Positions 1-7,568 of a DNA stretch of 20,965 nt are shown piece after piece. The DNA comes from Bacillota bacterium (GTDB lineage: Bacteria; Bacillota; Clostridia; Christensenellales; Aristaeellaceae), in the NCBI GenBank assembly GCA_023413135.1, contig JAEZQK010000082.1, positions 1 through 20,965 of the forward strand. The letters run 5' to 3'. A program made the translations under genes and the position numbers. The notes under the pieces are model-generated. The model was not told the DNA's origin. It did not search any database and worked only from the letters and a program-made list of their open reading frames with translations. Numbering within the stretch: position 1 is the stretch's first letter; each line of letters starts with the position of its first letter.

Positions 1-16
1 TTTCTGTGTTTGTCAT
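1..16 (-). CDS. Start of an outward-reading ORF, cut by the window edge
   Basis: The minus strand starts with ATG at 16 and codes M-T-N-T-E before the window ends. A GAGG motif lies 5 bases upstream and a TAGAAT box lies further upstream. The same start occurs at the opposite end of the window. Being inside a repeat present twice, it may be a transposase gene, but five residues cannot show this. Confidence 0.35.
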
Positions 17-124
17 AGCATCCTCATCGTCTTGGAAAATTTCCCAGACTTAATTCTACCAGATGCCGTGTCAGACTAATTTCCACTCCCTCGTCCACTG
101 TGGAACTTACTTTGGGAATTTACT
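1..124. repeat. Left copy of 124-bp terminal inverted repeat
   Basis: This stretch is the exact reverse complement of 20839-20962. I compared it base by base and found no mismatch; similarity stops abruptly after base 124. Read outward (minus strand), it holds an extended -10-like TGG-TAGAAT (61 to 53), a GAGG Shine-Dalgarno and an ATG at 16. This fits the 5' end of a dispersed mobile element with its gene start. The element family is not recognised. Confidence 0.9.
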
Positions 125-155
125 GTATGAAAAATGTTTTTTCGGTGCTAGCTAA

Positions 156-184
156 TTGAAATCACAAATCGGCCGGTATATGAT
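156..184 (+). promoter_or_regulatory. SigA-type promoter for the small secreted protein
   Basis: TTGAAA (156-161), a 17-base spacer and TATGAT (179-184) form a good vegetative promoter. The predicted transcription start is near 191, about 25 bases before the start codon at 216. It lies just inside the boundary of the left terminal repeat, so it belongs to the host segment and not to the repeat. Confidence 0.65.
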
Positions 185-215
185 AGAATCGGAGTAATTT
201 TTGAGGAGAATGCAC

Positions 216-599
216 ATGCGGCAGCGAATGGCTCCAGGCAAGGGATGGGTCTCCATCCTGCTTGCGCTTTTTTTATGCTTTGCCGCCTACATGTCCGGCG
301 GTATGGGCTTAGCCCGGGCTGCATATTCTCCAACGTCAGTTAAAAATGAGCAGGCAGGGCAGCAAGCGCCAGGGGACGGTAGCCGGGATTCATACCGCGA
401 TACCGCTTTCCACGGGGGGATGACGCCTGCGCAGTCTGCAAATCCATTGCAGGAAGGGCATCGTGTCCAGCTTCTTCCCGCACAGGAACCCAGACTGCCC
501 AGTCTGAATGCAACAGCCTATCATGCGGTCCTCACCCTAAAGTTTCCAAGGCCGCTGAGCGAATTGGCTTCCCGGACTGGAGGGCATGCGCCGCCCTGA
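216..599 (+). CDS. Small secreted protein of unknown function
   Basis: This 127-residue protein is not recognised. The start ATG at 216 is chosen because GAGGAG (203-208) lies 7 bases upstream; an in-frame TTG at 201 and an ATG at 210 fit that site less well. The N-terminus is a typical Sec signal peptide: a basic start (MRQRMAPGKG), a hydrophobic core to about residue 29, and a likely cleavage after A-R-A near residue 36. The mature part of about 90 residues is polar, rich in Gln, Pro, Ser and Gly, with no cysteine and no recognisable domain. It has its own promoter and is followed after 124 bases by hppA on the same strand, with no clear terminator between them. It could be a real exported protein or a decayed remnant; the promoter, binding site and signal peptide together favour a real gene. 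Confidence 0.55.
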   Translation: MRQRMAPGKGWVSILLALFLCFAAYMSGGMGLARAAYSPTSVKNEQAGQQAPGDGSRDSYRDTAFHGGMTPAQSANPLQEGHRVQLLPAQEPRLPSLNATAYHAVLTLKFPRPLSELASRTGGHAPP

Positions 600-648
600 A
601 TATAGGTGACAAACCAATAAAAACGGAAAACATGCCAGTCTGGCCGAC

Positions 649-677
649 TTGGTATGCTTAGGTTTCGTATGCATTAT
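649..677 (+). promoter_or_regulatory. Possible promoter for hppA
   Basis: TTGGTA (649-654), a 17-base spacer and CATTAT (672-677) each match four of six consensus bases. It is the best candidate I see in the 124-base gap before hppA, but the match is weak. Confidence 0.3.
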
Positions 678-723
678 TCGGAATTTTGTATCGAAAACTT
701 TTTGGACAAGGAGTGGGATTGCT

Positions 724-2784
724 ATGAGTTGGGCATGGATCGCCCTGGCGGTGTCCGTTCTATCCTTTATCGTGGCCGCCTATTTTTATCGCTGGGTGGA
801 GGCACTTCCTACCGCCGAAGGGCCGCTTAACGGCATCGGCAAACTGATCCGCAACGGCGCTTTCACCTTTTTGAAGCGGGAATACCGCGTGCTGGCTCTG
901 TTTATGGCCATTGTATCTGCCCTTTTGTTCCTGTTCTTCCCCGCTCCCATTTGGCAGTCTACCGTGGGCGAGAACCTGATGATGGTAGTGGCCTATGTGG
1001 CAGGCTCCGTGCTTTCAGCTCTGGCCGGCTGGATCGGCATCAGCATCGCTACCATCGCCAACGTGAAGGCCGCCACCGCTGCCCGCGAAGGTCTGGCTCC
1101 TTCTTTCATGGCCGGTTTCCGCGGTGGCGCCGTCATGGGCATGGCCGTGGTGGGCACCTCCCTGGCCGGCACTGCGCTTTTGTCTATTATCTTCCCCGGC
1201 AGCCATGACATCGTGCTTGCCTTCTCCTTCGGCGCCAGCTCCCTGGCCCTGTTCGCCAAGGCGGGCGGCGGCATCTTCACCAAGACTGCCGACATCGCCG
1301 CCGACCTGACCGGCAAAGTGGAGCTGGGCATCCCCGAGGACGACCCCCGCAACCCCGCCGTTATCGCGGACAACGTGGGCGACAACGTGGGTGACGTGGC
1401 CGGCATGGGCGCCGACCTGTTCGACTCCAACGTGGCCTCCATCGCCGCGGCCATGGTTATCGCCATCGGCTTGGATAAGCTGAACGGCACCAACAACCTG
1501 AACCTTCTGTTCTGCTTTGGCGCGCTGGGCCTGCTGGCCTCCATCATCGGTGTGCTGGTATCCAAGGTCGGCAAGGCCGGCAACCCCGGAAAAGCCCTGA
1601 ACAACGGCACGTACCTCACCTGCGGCATCTTCGCCGTGCTGACCCTTTTAGCCTTCCTGGGCTTTGGCTATGAGATGCGGCTGTGGGGCGCCGCCATGCT
1701 GGGCATGGTCGCCGGCGTCGTGATCGGCTTTACCAGCGAATTCTTTACTGGCGATGACAAGAAGCCCGTGGCCAAGGTGGCCGAGGCCTGCAAAAGCGGC
1801 CCCGCCTTCACCATCCTCTCCGGCATCAGCTACGGCTTCATCTCAGCCTTCCCCTCCCTGTGTGGCATCGGCCTGGCGGCCCTTCTGTCCTACCACCTGT
1901 GCGCGCCTCTGGGCGGTAACTATGCCATGCTGGGCATCGCCTTCAGCGCCATCGGCATGCTGTCCGTGGTTGGCATGATCATTTCCAACGACGCCTATGG
2001 CCCCATCGTGGACAATGCCCGCGGCGTGGCCGAAATGGGCGGCTTGGGCGACAAAGTGCTGGAAATCACCGACGAGCTGGATGCCGCGGGCAACACTGCC
2101 AAGGCCATCACCAAGGGCTTTGCCATCGGTGCCGCCGGCCTTACCGTTATCGCGTTGCTTGGCGCATTCCAGGAGATCGTGCAGCAGGCCACCGGAGCGG
2201 CCGTTTCCTTTGACCTGATGAACCCCACCGTATTCTTCGGCCTGATGGTAGGCGTGGCCATCCCCGCCGTGTTCTCCGCCATGCTGATGATGGGCGTCAA
2301 CCGCAACGCGCAGCGCATGGTGGCTGAAATCCACCGCCAGTTCAAGGAGATCAAGGGACTTAAGGAAGGCAAGGAAGGCGTACATCCCGAGTATGACAAG
2401 TGCATCGACATTGCCACCAAGGGTGCTTTGAAAGAGCTGATCCCCGCCGGCCTGGTGACCATCGTGGTAACGCTGGTTGTGGGCTTTGTTGGCGGCGTCA
2501 ATGCCATCAGCGGCTTCCTTACCGGCAACATCACCTGCGGCCTGTTGCTGGCTCTTTTGATGAGCAACGCCGGCGGCCTGTGGGACAACGCCAAGAAGTT
2601 CATCGAAGCCGGCAACAGCGGCGGCAAGGGCTCCGATGCCCACAAAGCTGCGGTGATCGGAGACACGGTAGGCGATCCCTTCAAGGATACCGCCGGCCCC
2701 TCCATCAACACCCAGGTGACCGTGGTTTCGCTGATCTCCTCCCTGACCGCGGCCATGTTCCTGGCCTCCTCCCTGATCAAGTAA
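724..2784 (+). CDS. hppA: K+-independent membrane proton-pumping pyrophosphatase
   Basis: The enzyme hydrolyses pyrophosphate in the cytoplasm and pumps protons across the membrane. The start ATG at 724 follows AAGGAG (708-713) by 10 bases and gives 686 residues, a normal length for this family of about 16 membrane helices. The catalytic site is intact: D-D-P-R-N-P starts at residue 206, DNVGDNVGD at 216-224, and the C-terminal GDTVGDPFKD at 646-655 supplies further acidic ligands and the key lysine. The subtype is readable: residues 460 and 463 are Lys and Thr (G-N-T-A-K-A-I-T-K). In this family Lys/Thr mark K+-independent enzymes and Ala/Gly mark K+-dependent ones. Known Na+ pumps are in the K+-dependent group, so H+ transport is inferred. 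A strong terminator follows. It probably recycles biosynthetic PPi, including that released by PyrE, but no link to the pyr genes is shown. Confidence 0.97.
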   Translation: MSWAWIALAVSVLSFIVAAYFYRWVEALPTAEGPLNGIGKLIRNGAFTFLKREYRVLALFMAIVSALLFLFFPAPIWQSTVGENLMMVVAYVAGSVLSALAGWIGISIATIANVKAATAAREGLAPSFMAGFRGGAVMGMAVVGTSLAGTALLSIIFPGSHDIVLAFSFGASSLALFAKAGGGIFTKTADIAADLTGKVELGIPEDDPRNPAVIADNVGDNVGDVAGMGADLFDSNVASIAAAMVIAIGLDKLNGTNNLNLLFCFGALGLLASIIGVLVSKVGKAGNPGKALNNGTYLTCGIFAVLTLLAFLGFGYEMRLWGAAMLGMVAGVVIGFTSEFFTGDDKKPVAKVAEACKSGPAFTILSGISYGFISAFPSLCGIGLAALLSYHLCAPLGGNYAMLGIAFSAIGMLSVVGMIISNDAYGPIVDNARGVAEMGGLGDKVLEITDELDAAGNTAKAITKGFAIGAAGLTVIALLGAFQEIVQQATGAAVSFDLMNPTVFFGLMVGVAIPAVFSAMLMMGVNRNAQRMVAEIHRQFKEIKGLKEGKEGVHPEYDKCIDIATKGALKELIPAGLVTIVVTLVVGFVGGVNAISGFLTGNITCGLLLALLMSNAGGLWDNAKKFIEAGNSGGKGSDAHKAAVIGDTVGDPFKDTAGPSINTQVTVVSLISSLTAAMFLASSLIK

Positions 2785-2796
2785 TCGGTGAAAATG

Positions 2797-2834
2797 AATC
2801 CCGGATGTGCAAAAATGCACATCCGGGATTTTTA
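2797..2834 (+). terminator. Rho-independent terminator of hppA
   Basis: A perfect 14-bp stem (2797-2810 with 2817-2830) and a six-base loop run into a T-rich tail, 12 bases after the hppA stop codon. Confidence 0.9.
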
Positions 2835-2899
2835 TGTATACGTGAAAAGCAATCTTCAGGCTACTACAATTTCCCGAGGGAGCAACCAGGGGCCGCAGC

Positions 2900-2929
2900 T
2901 CATGAAAAGCGCGTCAGCGATTTTCATGA
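2900..2929 (-). terminator. Possible terminator after the permease gene
   Basis: Nine-base arms TCATGAAAA and TTTTCATGA (2900-2908 and 2921-2929) flank a 12-base loop, directly after the permease stop at 2932. The stem is AT-rich and has no good U-tract beyond it, so termination is uncertain. Confidence 0.35.
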
Positions 2930-2931
2930 AC

Positions 2932-4197
2932 TCATCTCCAGATCAGCCAGATGAGGATATAGCCCGTCAGCACCGCTGCCAGTGTGAAGGGCACGCTGAT
3001 CTTCATGAACACCTTGGTGCTGACCTCGTGGCCCTCCTTGCGCAAAATGCCCAGGGCCGTAATGTTGGCCGATGCGCCGATAGGCGTCAGGTTCCCGCCC
3101 AGCGTGGCGCCGGCCAGCAGGCCAAAATAAAGAATCGTGGGATCGACATTCAGCATTTTCGCTATGCCCGAGGTCATAGGCAGCATGGTGGCCACATAGG
3201 GAATGTTGTCAATGAAAGCGGATAATAACACCGATGCCCATACTAATAGAGTATAAATCAAAAACAAATTGTTATTGCTGATGGAAATAATAAATCCGGC
3301 AATTTGATCCACCACCCCGGCTTCACGGATGCTCTCCACCACAATAAAAAGGCTTCCTAGCAAAAGCAGTGTGAACACATCGATTTCCTTGAGTACCCTC
3401 ACAAATGCTTTTACATCCTTTGTATGAATTATTTCCCGGAGGATGCCGATCCCCATCATGCTCATGCAAATACTGCCGTTGATGGTCACCGGCTTGCCAG
3501 GGATAAAGGAAGCAATAATCAGCAGCATCACGGTGCCCAACAGCAGATAGGTGGGAAAACGATCCTCCACCTCCGTTTTCTTGGCGATATGCACGGGCTG
3601 CTTCTGTTTGCGAAACAGGAAAAGCAGCAGCAGGGCTGCCGCAAGGGCCCCTGCCTGCACCACAAAGAACATTCCTATCCGGCCATGGAAAAAGAAGAAA
3701 TCTAAAAAGTCCATGCCCGCATACCCGCCCAACAGGATGGAGGTGGTATCTCCTACAAGCGTGGCCGCACCCTGCAGGTTGGAAGAAACAGAAATGGCAA
3801 TAATGCTGGGCACAGGGGAGATTTTCAGCTTTTTGGCGATGGTCAGCGCCACCGGGGCTATCATCAGCACGGTGGCCACATTATCCATAAATGCGGAGAC
3901 AATACTGGCAAACAGCGAAAGGGCAACGATAGCCCATTGTACGTTTGGGGTTTTTTCAATGATGTAATCCGCCATTTTGGCCGGCATTTTCGACTCAATG
4001 AACAGGTAAACGATCCCCATGGTGCCCGCAATCATCATCAGCACGTTCCAGTCCACCGCAAAAAATACGTTCTGCCTGGGCAGGATGCCAAGAAGAACAA
4101 AACAAGCCGCGGAAACCAGAGCAATGTATGCCCGAATCTTTGGCAAAAACAGCAGCAAGGCATACGTGGCAAGAAACATTCCCAAAGCAAGCAGCAT
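2932..4197 (-). CDS. ArsB/SLC13-type (ion transporter superfamily) permease
   Basis: This 421-residue integral membrane protein has about 11-12 hydrophobic segments. It shows the internal duplication typical of the ArsB/CitM/P-protein branch of the ion transporter superfamily: S-A-F-M-D-N (101-106) is echoed by S-A-F-I-D-N (326-331). The pore-type segment SSNLQGAATLVGD (138-150) is echoed by GATLGGNLTPIGASANI (363-379). A charged loop near 196-215 separates the halves. The ATG at 4197 is preceded by GGGAGG at a good distance. Members move anions, dicarboxylates, arsenite or Na+/H+; the substrate cannot be read from sequence, and no arsenic genes lie nearby. The upstream gene on the same strand is an FAD oxidoreductase 111 bases away, with a possible promoter in the gap, so the two may be expressed separately. 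Confidence 0.88.
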   Translation of the reverse strand: MLLALGMFLATYALLLFLPKIRAYIALVSAACFVLLGILPRQNVFFAVDWNVLMMIAGTMGIVYLFIESKMPAKMADYIIEKTPNVQWAIVALSLFASIVSAFMDNVATVLMIAPVALTIAKKLKISPVPSIIAISVSSNLQGAATLVGDTTSILLGGYAGMDFLDFFFFHGRIGMFFVVQAGALAAALLLLFLFRKQKQPVHIAKKTEVEDRFPTYLLLGTVMLLIIASFIPGKPVTINGSICMSMMGIGILREIIHTKDVKAFVRVLKEIDVFTLLLLGSLFIVVESIREAGVVDQIAGFIISISNNNLFLIYTLLVWASVLLSAFIDNIPYVATMLPMTSGIAKMLNVDPTILYFGLLAGATLGGNLTPIGASANITALGILRKEGHEVSTKVFMKISVPFTLAAVLTGYILIWLIWR

Positions 4198-4276
4198 AAC
4201 GTCCCTCCCGATACAATACAGCCCGGAAAGTAAAAATAAAAAGGCTGCATCCTATCCTATGAAGGGGGATGTACAA

Positions 4277-4305
4277 ATTAGCTATATTTCAGCTATACAG
4301 TTCAA
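4277..4305 (-). promoter_or_regulatory. Possible promoter for the permease
   Basis: On the minus strand TTGAAC (4305-4300), 17 bases and GCTAAT (4282-4277) give a moderate promoter match in the gap before the permease. A direct repeat of AGCTATA on the plus strand lies in the spacer region. Confidence 0.35.
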
Positions 4306-4308
4306 GAT

Positions 4309-5580
4309 TCATCTTAAGCAGCCAAGAGCGTTCAAAAGCCCAGCCTCCTCCACCCTTTTGCGTATGGCGGGAATATCGGTGGTATATAACCCCCGCTCCT
4401 TCAGCCGCTCCAGAAGCACAGATCCCGAAAACGTGAAGCGCAGGGAAAGTCCCTCTTCCGTTTGCAGCTTCTCCCGCACAAAGGCAATGGCCTCCCCCAC
4501 CGCAAGGCTCCGGGGTAAGACAAGTAAGGGCATATTCTTCCCATAGCGAACGGCATTGTGGCCTGCCAGCACACCAGTTGCAATGGCCTCGGTATGCCCC
4601 ACCAGCGGCCCGGCCTTTTCCCCGGCGCAAAACACATTTTCAAGACCCGATACCTTTAGCGCATCATCCCTGGGAGCCATATCAAAAAAACGCATGGAAT
4701 TACCCTTGCCTCCGGCGTAAGGGTCCTCGTAACGGGCGCTTTCAAAGCCTGGTATGGATTGCAGCTTTTGAAGTTCAAAATAGGTGACCATCAGCTTGGC
4801 ATGGCCCGTATCCAGCAGGATCAGGTTGTCTTTAAATTCCTCCAGCGCGTACTGCTGGCAGGCTTTTTGATGAAGCCGGTTCTCCTTTATTTCCTCCGGC
4901 ACGGGCAGCACAGCCACGCCTGTCTGATTCAACTGTTTCACAAGATTTGGAGAAAGGGATTCCTTCATCAGCTTGCAGGCGCCGCTCATAGAGCCGGGTG
5001 TGCCGTCCAAACGGCGGGCGTTCATTTCTTTTGCGCCGGCCAGGCCGCACAAACTGACCCGGCCGCCAAAGCTTGGACAGCGCATCGCGCACATGACGCA
5101 GCCGTTGCCGTACTTTGTACAATTGGCCACGGGACCGAAGGTGCCTGTGGCGTCTATAAACACATCCGCCGTAAATGAGCGCCCGTCCTCCGTGAGCACG
5201 GCCTGAAGGCGGCTTCCCTCCATTTCCGCCTTCACCACCCGGGCCATATAAGAAACCTGTATTCCCGCCTCCTTCAAGCTGCGTGTGACCGCAGCCGGCA
5301 TCCGGGCGACGTCGTATAAGTCTGCGTGCTTATGACCCGGAAAATCAATGCTCTTATGGCGCAGGCAGGTTTCCGCCAATTGGAATAAATCCCCACCTCC
5401 TAAAGCAATACATTCCTCCGCGGCGGTAAAGCGGCCATTGTTGCGCAAAATGCCGCCAACCAGCCCCGTACCCAGCAGGGAATCCGTTCGCTCCAGCAAT
5501 GTTACTTCCGCGAAGGACTTTCCGGCGCAAAGGGCCGCCGCACATCCCGCCCAGCCACCGCCCACTATTACGATTTTCAC
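4309..5580 (-). CDS. FAD-dependent oxidoreductase, GidA/TrmFO-like fold, with cysteine cluster
   Basis: This is a 423-residue flavoprotein of unknown substrate. The start is GTG at 5580, because GGGAGGT sits 7 bases upstream and the FAD-binding fold begins at once: V-K-I-V-I-V-G-G-G-W-A-G, with the dinucleotide GxGxxG at residues 7-12 and an acidic Glu at 30. A second FAD motif, F-I-D-A-T-G, lies at 141-146. The C-terminal part has a CAGEKAGPLVGHTEAIATG-like segment resembling the AGQ-E-A-A-G region of MnmG/TrmFO. It is shorter than MnmG (about 630), and a tRNA-modifying role is not supported. Unusual is a run of cysteines at 154, 161, 164, 168 and 178, spaced like metal or Fe-S ligands. A terminator-like hairpin ends 13 bases upstream of its ribosome binding site, leaving no room for a separate promoter after it. 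Confidence 0.8.
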   Translation of the reverse strand: MKIVIVGGGWAGCAAALCAGKSFAEVTLLERTDSLLGTGLVGGILRNNGRFTAAEECIALGGGDLFQLAETCLRHKSIDFPGHKHADLYDVARMPAAVTRSLKEAGIQVSYMARVVKAEMEGSRLQAVLTEDGRSFTADVFIDATGTFGPVANCTKYGNGCVMCAMRCPSFGGRVSLCGLAGAKEMNARRLDGTPGSMSGACKLMKESLSPNLVKQLNQTGVAVLPVPEEIKENRLHQKACQQYALEEFKDNLILLDTGHAKLMVTYFELQKLQSIPGFESARYEDPYAGGKGNSMRFFDMAPRDDALKVSGLENVFCAGEKAGPLVGHTEAIATGVLAGHNAVRYGKNMPLLVLPRSLAVGEAIAFVREKLQTEEGLSLRFTFSGSVLLERLKERGLYTTDIPAIRKRVEEAGLLNALGCLR

Positions 5581-5603
5581 AGCCGATACCTCCCAAACCG
5601 GGC

Positions 5604-5639
5604 AAAAAAGGGATTGGCCCGCAAAACGAGCCAATCCCT
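5604..5639 (-). terminator. Terminator or attenuator between gtrA and the oxidoreductase
   Basis: The 10-bp arms AGGGATTGGC (5609-5618) and GCCAATCCCT (5630-5639) enclose an 11-base loop. On the minus strand the stem is followed by six T residues (5609-5604). It lies 27 bases after the GtrA stop and just upstream of the next gene's binding site, so it may end gtrA transcripts or act as a leaky attenuator. Confidence 0.8.
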
Positions 5640-5665
5640 GTATTTTTTGCCGCTTGCCCCGTTTC

Positions 5666-6136
5666 CTAACTATCCTTTCCAAATTTCTGCGATAGCTTGC
5701 GCTTCACATAATGAAGCACCTTATCGGCTGCCTGGAATAGAACAAATTTGCAAAACAGGTAGTCGAACACGAAGTTGACCAGCATCTTGATCGCCTTGGC
5801 CAAAAGCTCATGCATCCCGCTTTGGGTAAGAAACAGCAAAAACCAAACACCGGCCGGCGTGGCCAGGAACGCATAATACACGCCGTAGAGCAGCATGCCC
5901 AAAGGGATATTGCTGCTGGAGTGGAAGGTGTATTTCCTGTTCACCGTAAAGTTGAACAGGCAGGAAAGCACTACGGATGTCACTTCCGCCGCTACCAGCA
6001 TGGTTTTGTTATCGGGAACGATCCATGTCATCAGGGCGAAGGTGCCATATTCAATGACCCCGGCCCCCAGGCTTACGCACACAAATTGCAGAAACTGCAA
6101 AAAGCCTCTTGTCTGTTTTCCCTTCATTAGTGCCAT
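5666..6136 (-). CDS. GtrA family membrane protein
   Basis: This 156-residue protein has four hydrophobic segments (about residues 12-40, 45-63, 78-103 and 115-135) and the two signature pieces of the GtrA family: N-F-T-V-N-R-K-Y-T-F (62-71) after helix 2, and N-F-V-F-D-Y-L-F-C-K-F-V-L-F (121-134) in helix 4. Family members are thought to help move or flip lipid-linked sugars for cell-surface glycosylation. The ATG at 6136 is chosen because GGAGGG lies 6 bases upstream; an in-frame ATG 18 codons earlier lacks such a site. A good promoter lies upstream, facing away from the peptidase promoter. No glycosyltransferase lies beside it, so its partner is not in this window. Confidence 0.88.
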   Translation of the reverse strand: MALMKGKQTRGFLQFLQFVCVSLGAGVIEYGTFALMTWIVPDNKTMLVAAEVTSVVLSCLFNFTVNRKYTFHSSSNIPLGMLLYGVYYAFLATPAGVWFLLFLTQSGMHELLAKAIKMLVNFVFDYLFCKFVLFQAADKVLHYVKRKLSQKFGKDS

Positions 6137-6169
6137 GCGGTTCCCTCCACGTATACCTGCTTTCCGCCC

Positions 6170-6198
6170 AGTATAGCACCCTTTATCCAATACATCAA
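6170..6198 (-). promoter_or_regulatory. Promoter for gtrA
   Basis: On the minus strand TTGATG (6198-6193), 17 bases and TATACT (6175-6170) form a good SigA-type promoter. Its -35 box is only 7 bases from the -35 box of the divergent peptidase promoter. Confidence 0.65.
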
Positions 6199-6205
6199 CG
6201 AATGC

Positions 6206-6234
6206 TTGTGCTTTTGTAGGGTTAGTGCTATGCT
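6206..6234 (+). promoter_or_regulatory. Promoter for the M42 peptidase
   Basis: TTGTGC (6206-6211), a 17-base spacer and TATGCT (6229-6234) precede the gene by about 30 bases and are arranged back to back with the gtrA promoter. Confidence 0.55.
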
Positions 6235-6264
6235 TTTCCTGTTAAAAAAAGGAGGTACACCATC

Positions 6265-7293
6265 ATGCGGGCCACAGAGGATGCCGTTTCCCATATCAAA
6301 ACCCTATGCGAAATACCCAGCCCTACGGGATTTACCGCCGGGGCGGAAAAACATCTTATGGATACGCTGATACAAATGGGCTATCAGCCCATGCATACCC
6401 CCAAAGGCACAGTGGTGTGCCATCTGGGCGGGGAAGGAAGCCCGCTGCTTTTATCGGCCCATGTGGATACGCTGGGGGGAATGGTGCGCAGCATCAAATC
6501 CAGCGGCCGCCTTCGCTATACAAAGATCGGCGGCTATACGGACAACACCATTGAGAACGAAAACTGCCTCATTCACACAAGGAGCGGTAAAACGTATTCC
6601 GGCACCGTTCAAACCACCAAGGCTTCCACTCATGTATATGGGGATACCGCCGACATGAAGCGCAGCGACGAAACGCTGGAGATCGTGCTGGATGAAATCG
6701 TACGCAGCGCCGGGGATGTGAAGGCCCTGGGCATTGAAACGGGAGACTATATCAGTTGGGATGCCCGCACCGTTATCACGGAATCCGGCTACATCAAAAG
6801 CCGCCATCTGGACGACAAGGCCTCCACCGGCATATTGCTGGCCCTGGCCCGCCTTGCCAAAGATGGAGAAATGACCCTTTCCCGCAGCGTGCATTTGATG
6901 TTCACCGTGTACGAGGAGGTAGGACACGGTGCTTCCTCCTACCTGCCCAAGGACATAAAGGACATGATCGCCGTGGATATGGGCTGCGTGGGGGATGACC
7001 TAAATTGCGATGAGACCATGGTCTCCATTTGCGCCAAGGATTCAGCCGGGCCTTACAATTATGAATTGACAAATGAATTGATTGCCCTTGCGAAGGAAAA
7101 AGACCTAAGCTTCGCGGTGGATATCTACCCCCGGTATTCATCTGATACAGCCACGGCTTTGCATGCCGGGCTGGAAGCGCGCCATGCCCTGGTGGGGCCG
7201 GGGGTGTTCGCCTCCCATGGCTATGAGAGGACGCATAAGCAGGGGGTAGAGAACACGCTGAAGCTGCTTGCGGCATTTGTGGCGAAGAAATAA
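6265..7293 (+). CDS. M42 family zinc metallopeptidase (aminopeptidase)
   Basis: This 342-residue cytoplasmic enzyme belongs to the M42 glutamyl aminopeptidase/FrvX family, which removes N-terminal residues from peptides and often forms tetrahedral dodecamers. The two-metal site can be followed in order: H66 and D68 in S-A-H-V-D-T-L-G, the bridging aspartate in H-L-D-D-K (181-185), the catalytic Glu pair in E-E-V-G-H-G (217-222), D238 in A-V-D-M-G, and H324 in E-R-T-H near the C-terminus. Length is normal. The ATG at 6265 follows GGAGGT by 8 bases, and a promoter lies just upstream. Transcribed alone; after the stop codon comes a MITE-like palindromic element. Some M42 relatives are annotated as endoglucanases, but that activity is doubtful for the family. 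Confidence 0.92.
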   Translation: MRATEDAVSHIKTLCEIPSPTGFTAGAEKHLMDTLIQMGYQPMHTPKGTVVCHLGGEGSPLLLSAHVDTLGGMVRSIKSSGRLRYTKIGGYTDNTIENENCLIHTRSGKTYSGTVQTTKASTHVYGDTADMKRSDETLEIVLDEIVRSAGDVKALGIETGDYISWDARTVITESGYIKSRHLDDKASTGILLALARLAKDGEMTLSRSVHLMFTVYEEVGHGASSYLPKDIKDMIAVDMGCVGDDLNCDETMVSICAKDSAGPYNYELTNELIALAKEKDLSFAVDIYPRYSSDTATALHAGLEARHALVGPGVFASHGYERTHKQGVENTLKLLAAFVAKK

Positions 7294-7305
7294 TCTGCTG
7301 ATCAT

Positions 7306-7528
7306 ATCACACCAATCCAAAACACAAATGCTTTAATGAATGTGGAAGCGCCGTTGACGATGTAGGGCGGGGGCTTACTCCTGCCGTCAGCACACATATT
7401 TGCCAAGCTGCATGGCACCGGCACTTGCGGCGAACGCCCGCACCCGCCCTACTGGTTGCATGTGGATTGCTCGATTCCTCCAAGGATACAGGCATCAACG
7501 CAATATTGATTTGGATTGGCATCACACC
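7306..7528. mobile_element. MITE-like palindromic element with flanking direct repeat
   Basis: Outer inverted arms CCAATCCAAA (7312-7321) and TTTGGATTGG (7510-7519) continue inward as an imperfect repeat of about 31 bases (roughly 23 of 31 match by eye). A second perfect inverted pair, GTAGGGCGGG (7362-7371) and CCCGCCCTAC (7443-7452), is nested inside. The element is flanked by the 8-base direct repeat ATCACACC (7306-7313 and 7521-7528), a possible target duplication, although it overlaps the left arm by two bases. No convincing gene lies inside. It sits just downstream of the M42 peptidase stop. Confidence 0.55.
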
Positions 7529-7568
7529 ACCGCAGCCAACAATGTATATGGAATAACATACTCATACT

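Noticed and set aside
1843..2820. Long minus-strand frames opposite hppA (up to 325 codons)
   Set aside because: They are antisense shadows caused by the GC-rich codon use of hppA; their products are His/Gly/Ala-rich with no motif, and hppA itself is certain.
4309..5580. Assignment of the flavoprotein as MnmG (GidA) or TrmFO
   Set aside because: It shares the FAD fold and C-terminal motif, but MnmG is much longer and the cysteine cluster differs, so a tRNA-modification name would be unsupported.
7307..7525. 72-codon minus-strand frame in the gap after the M42 peptidase
   Set aside because: It coincides almost exactly with the MITE-like element and has no family signal.
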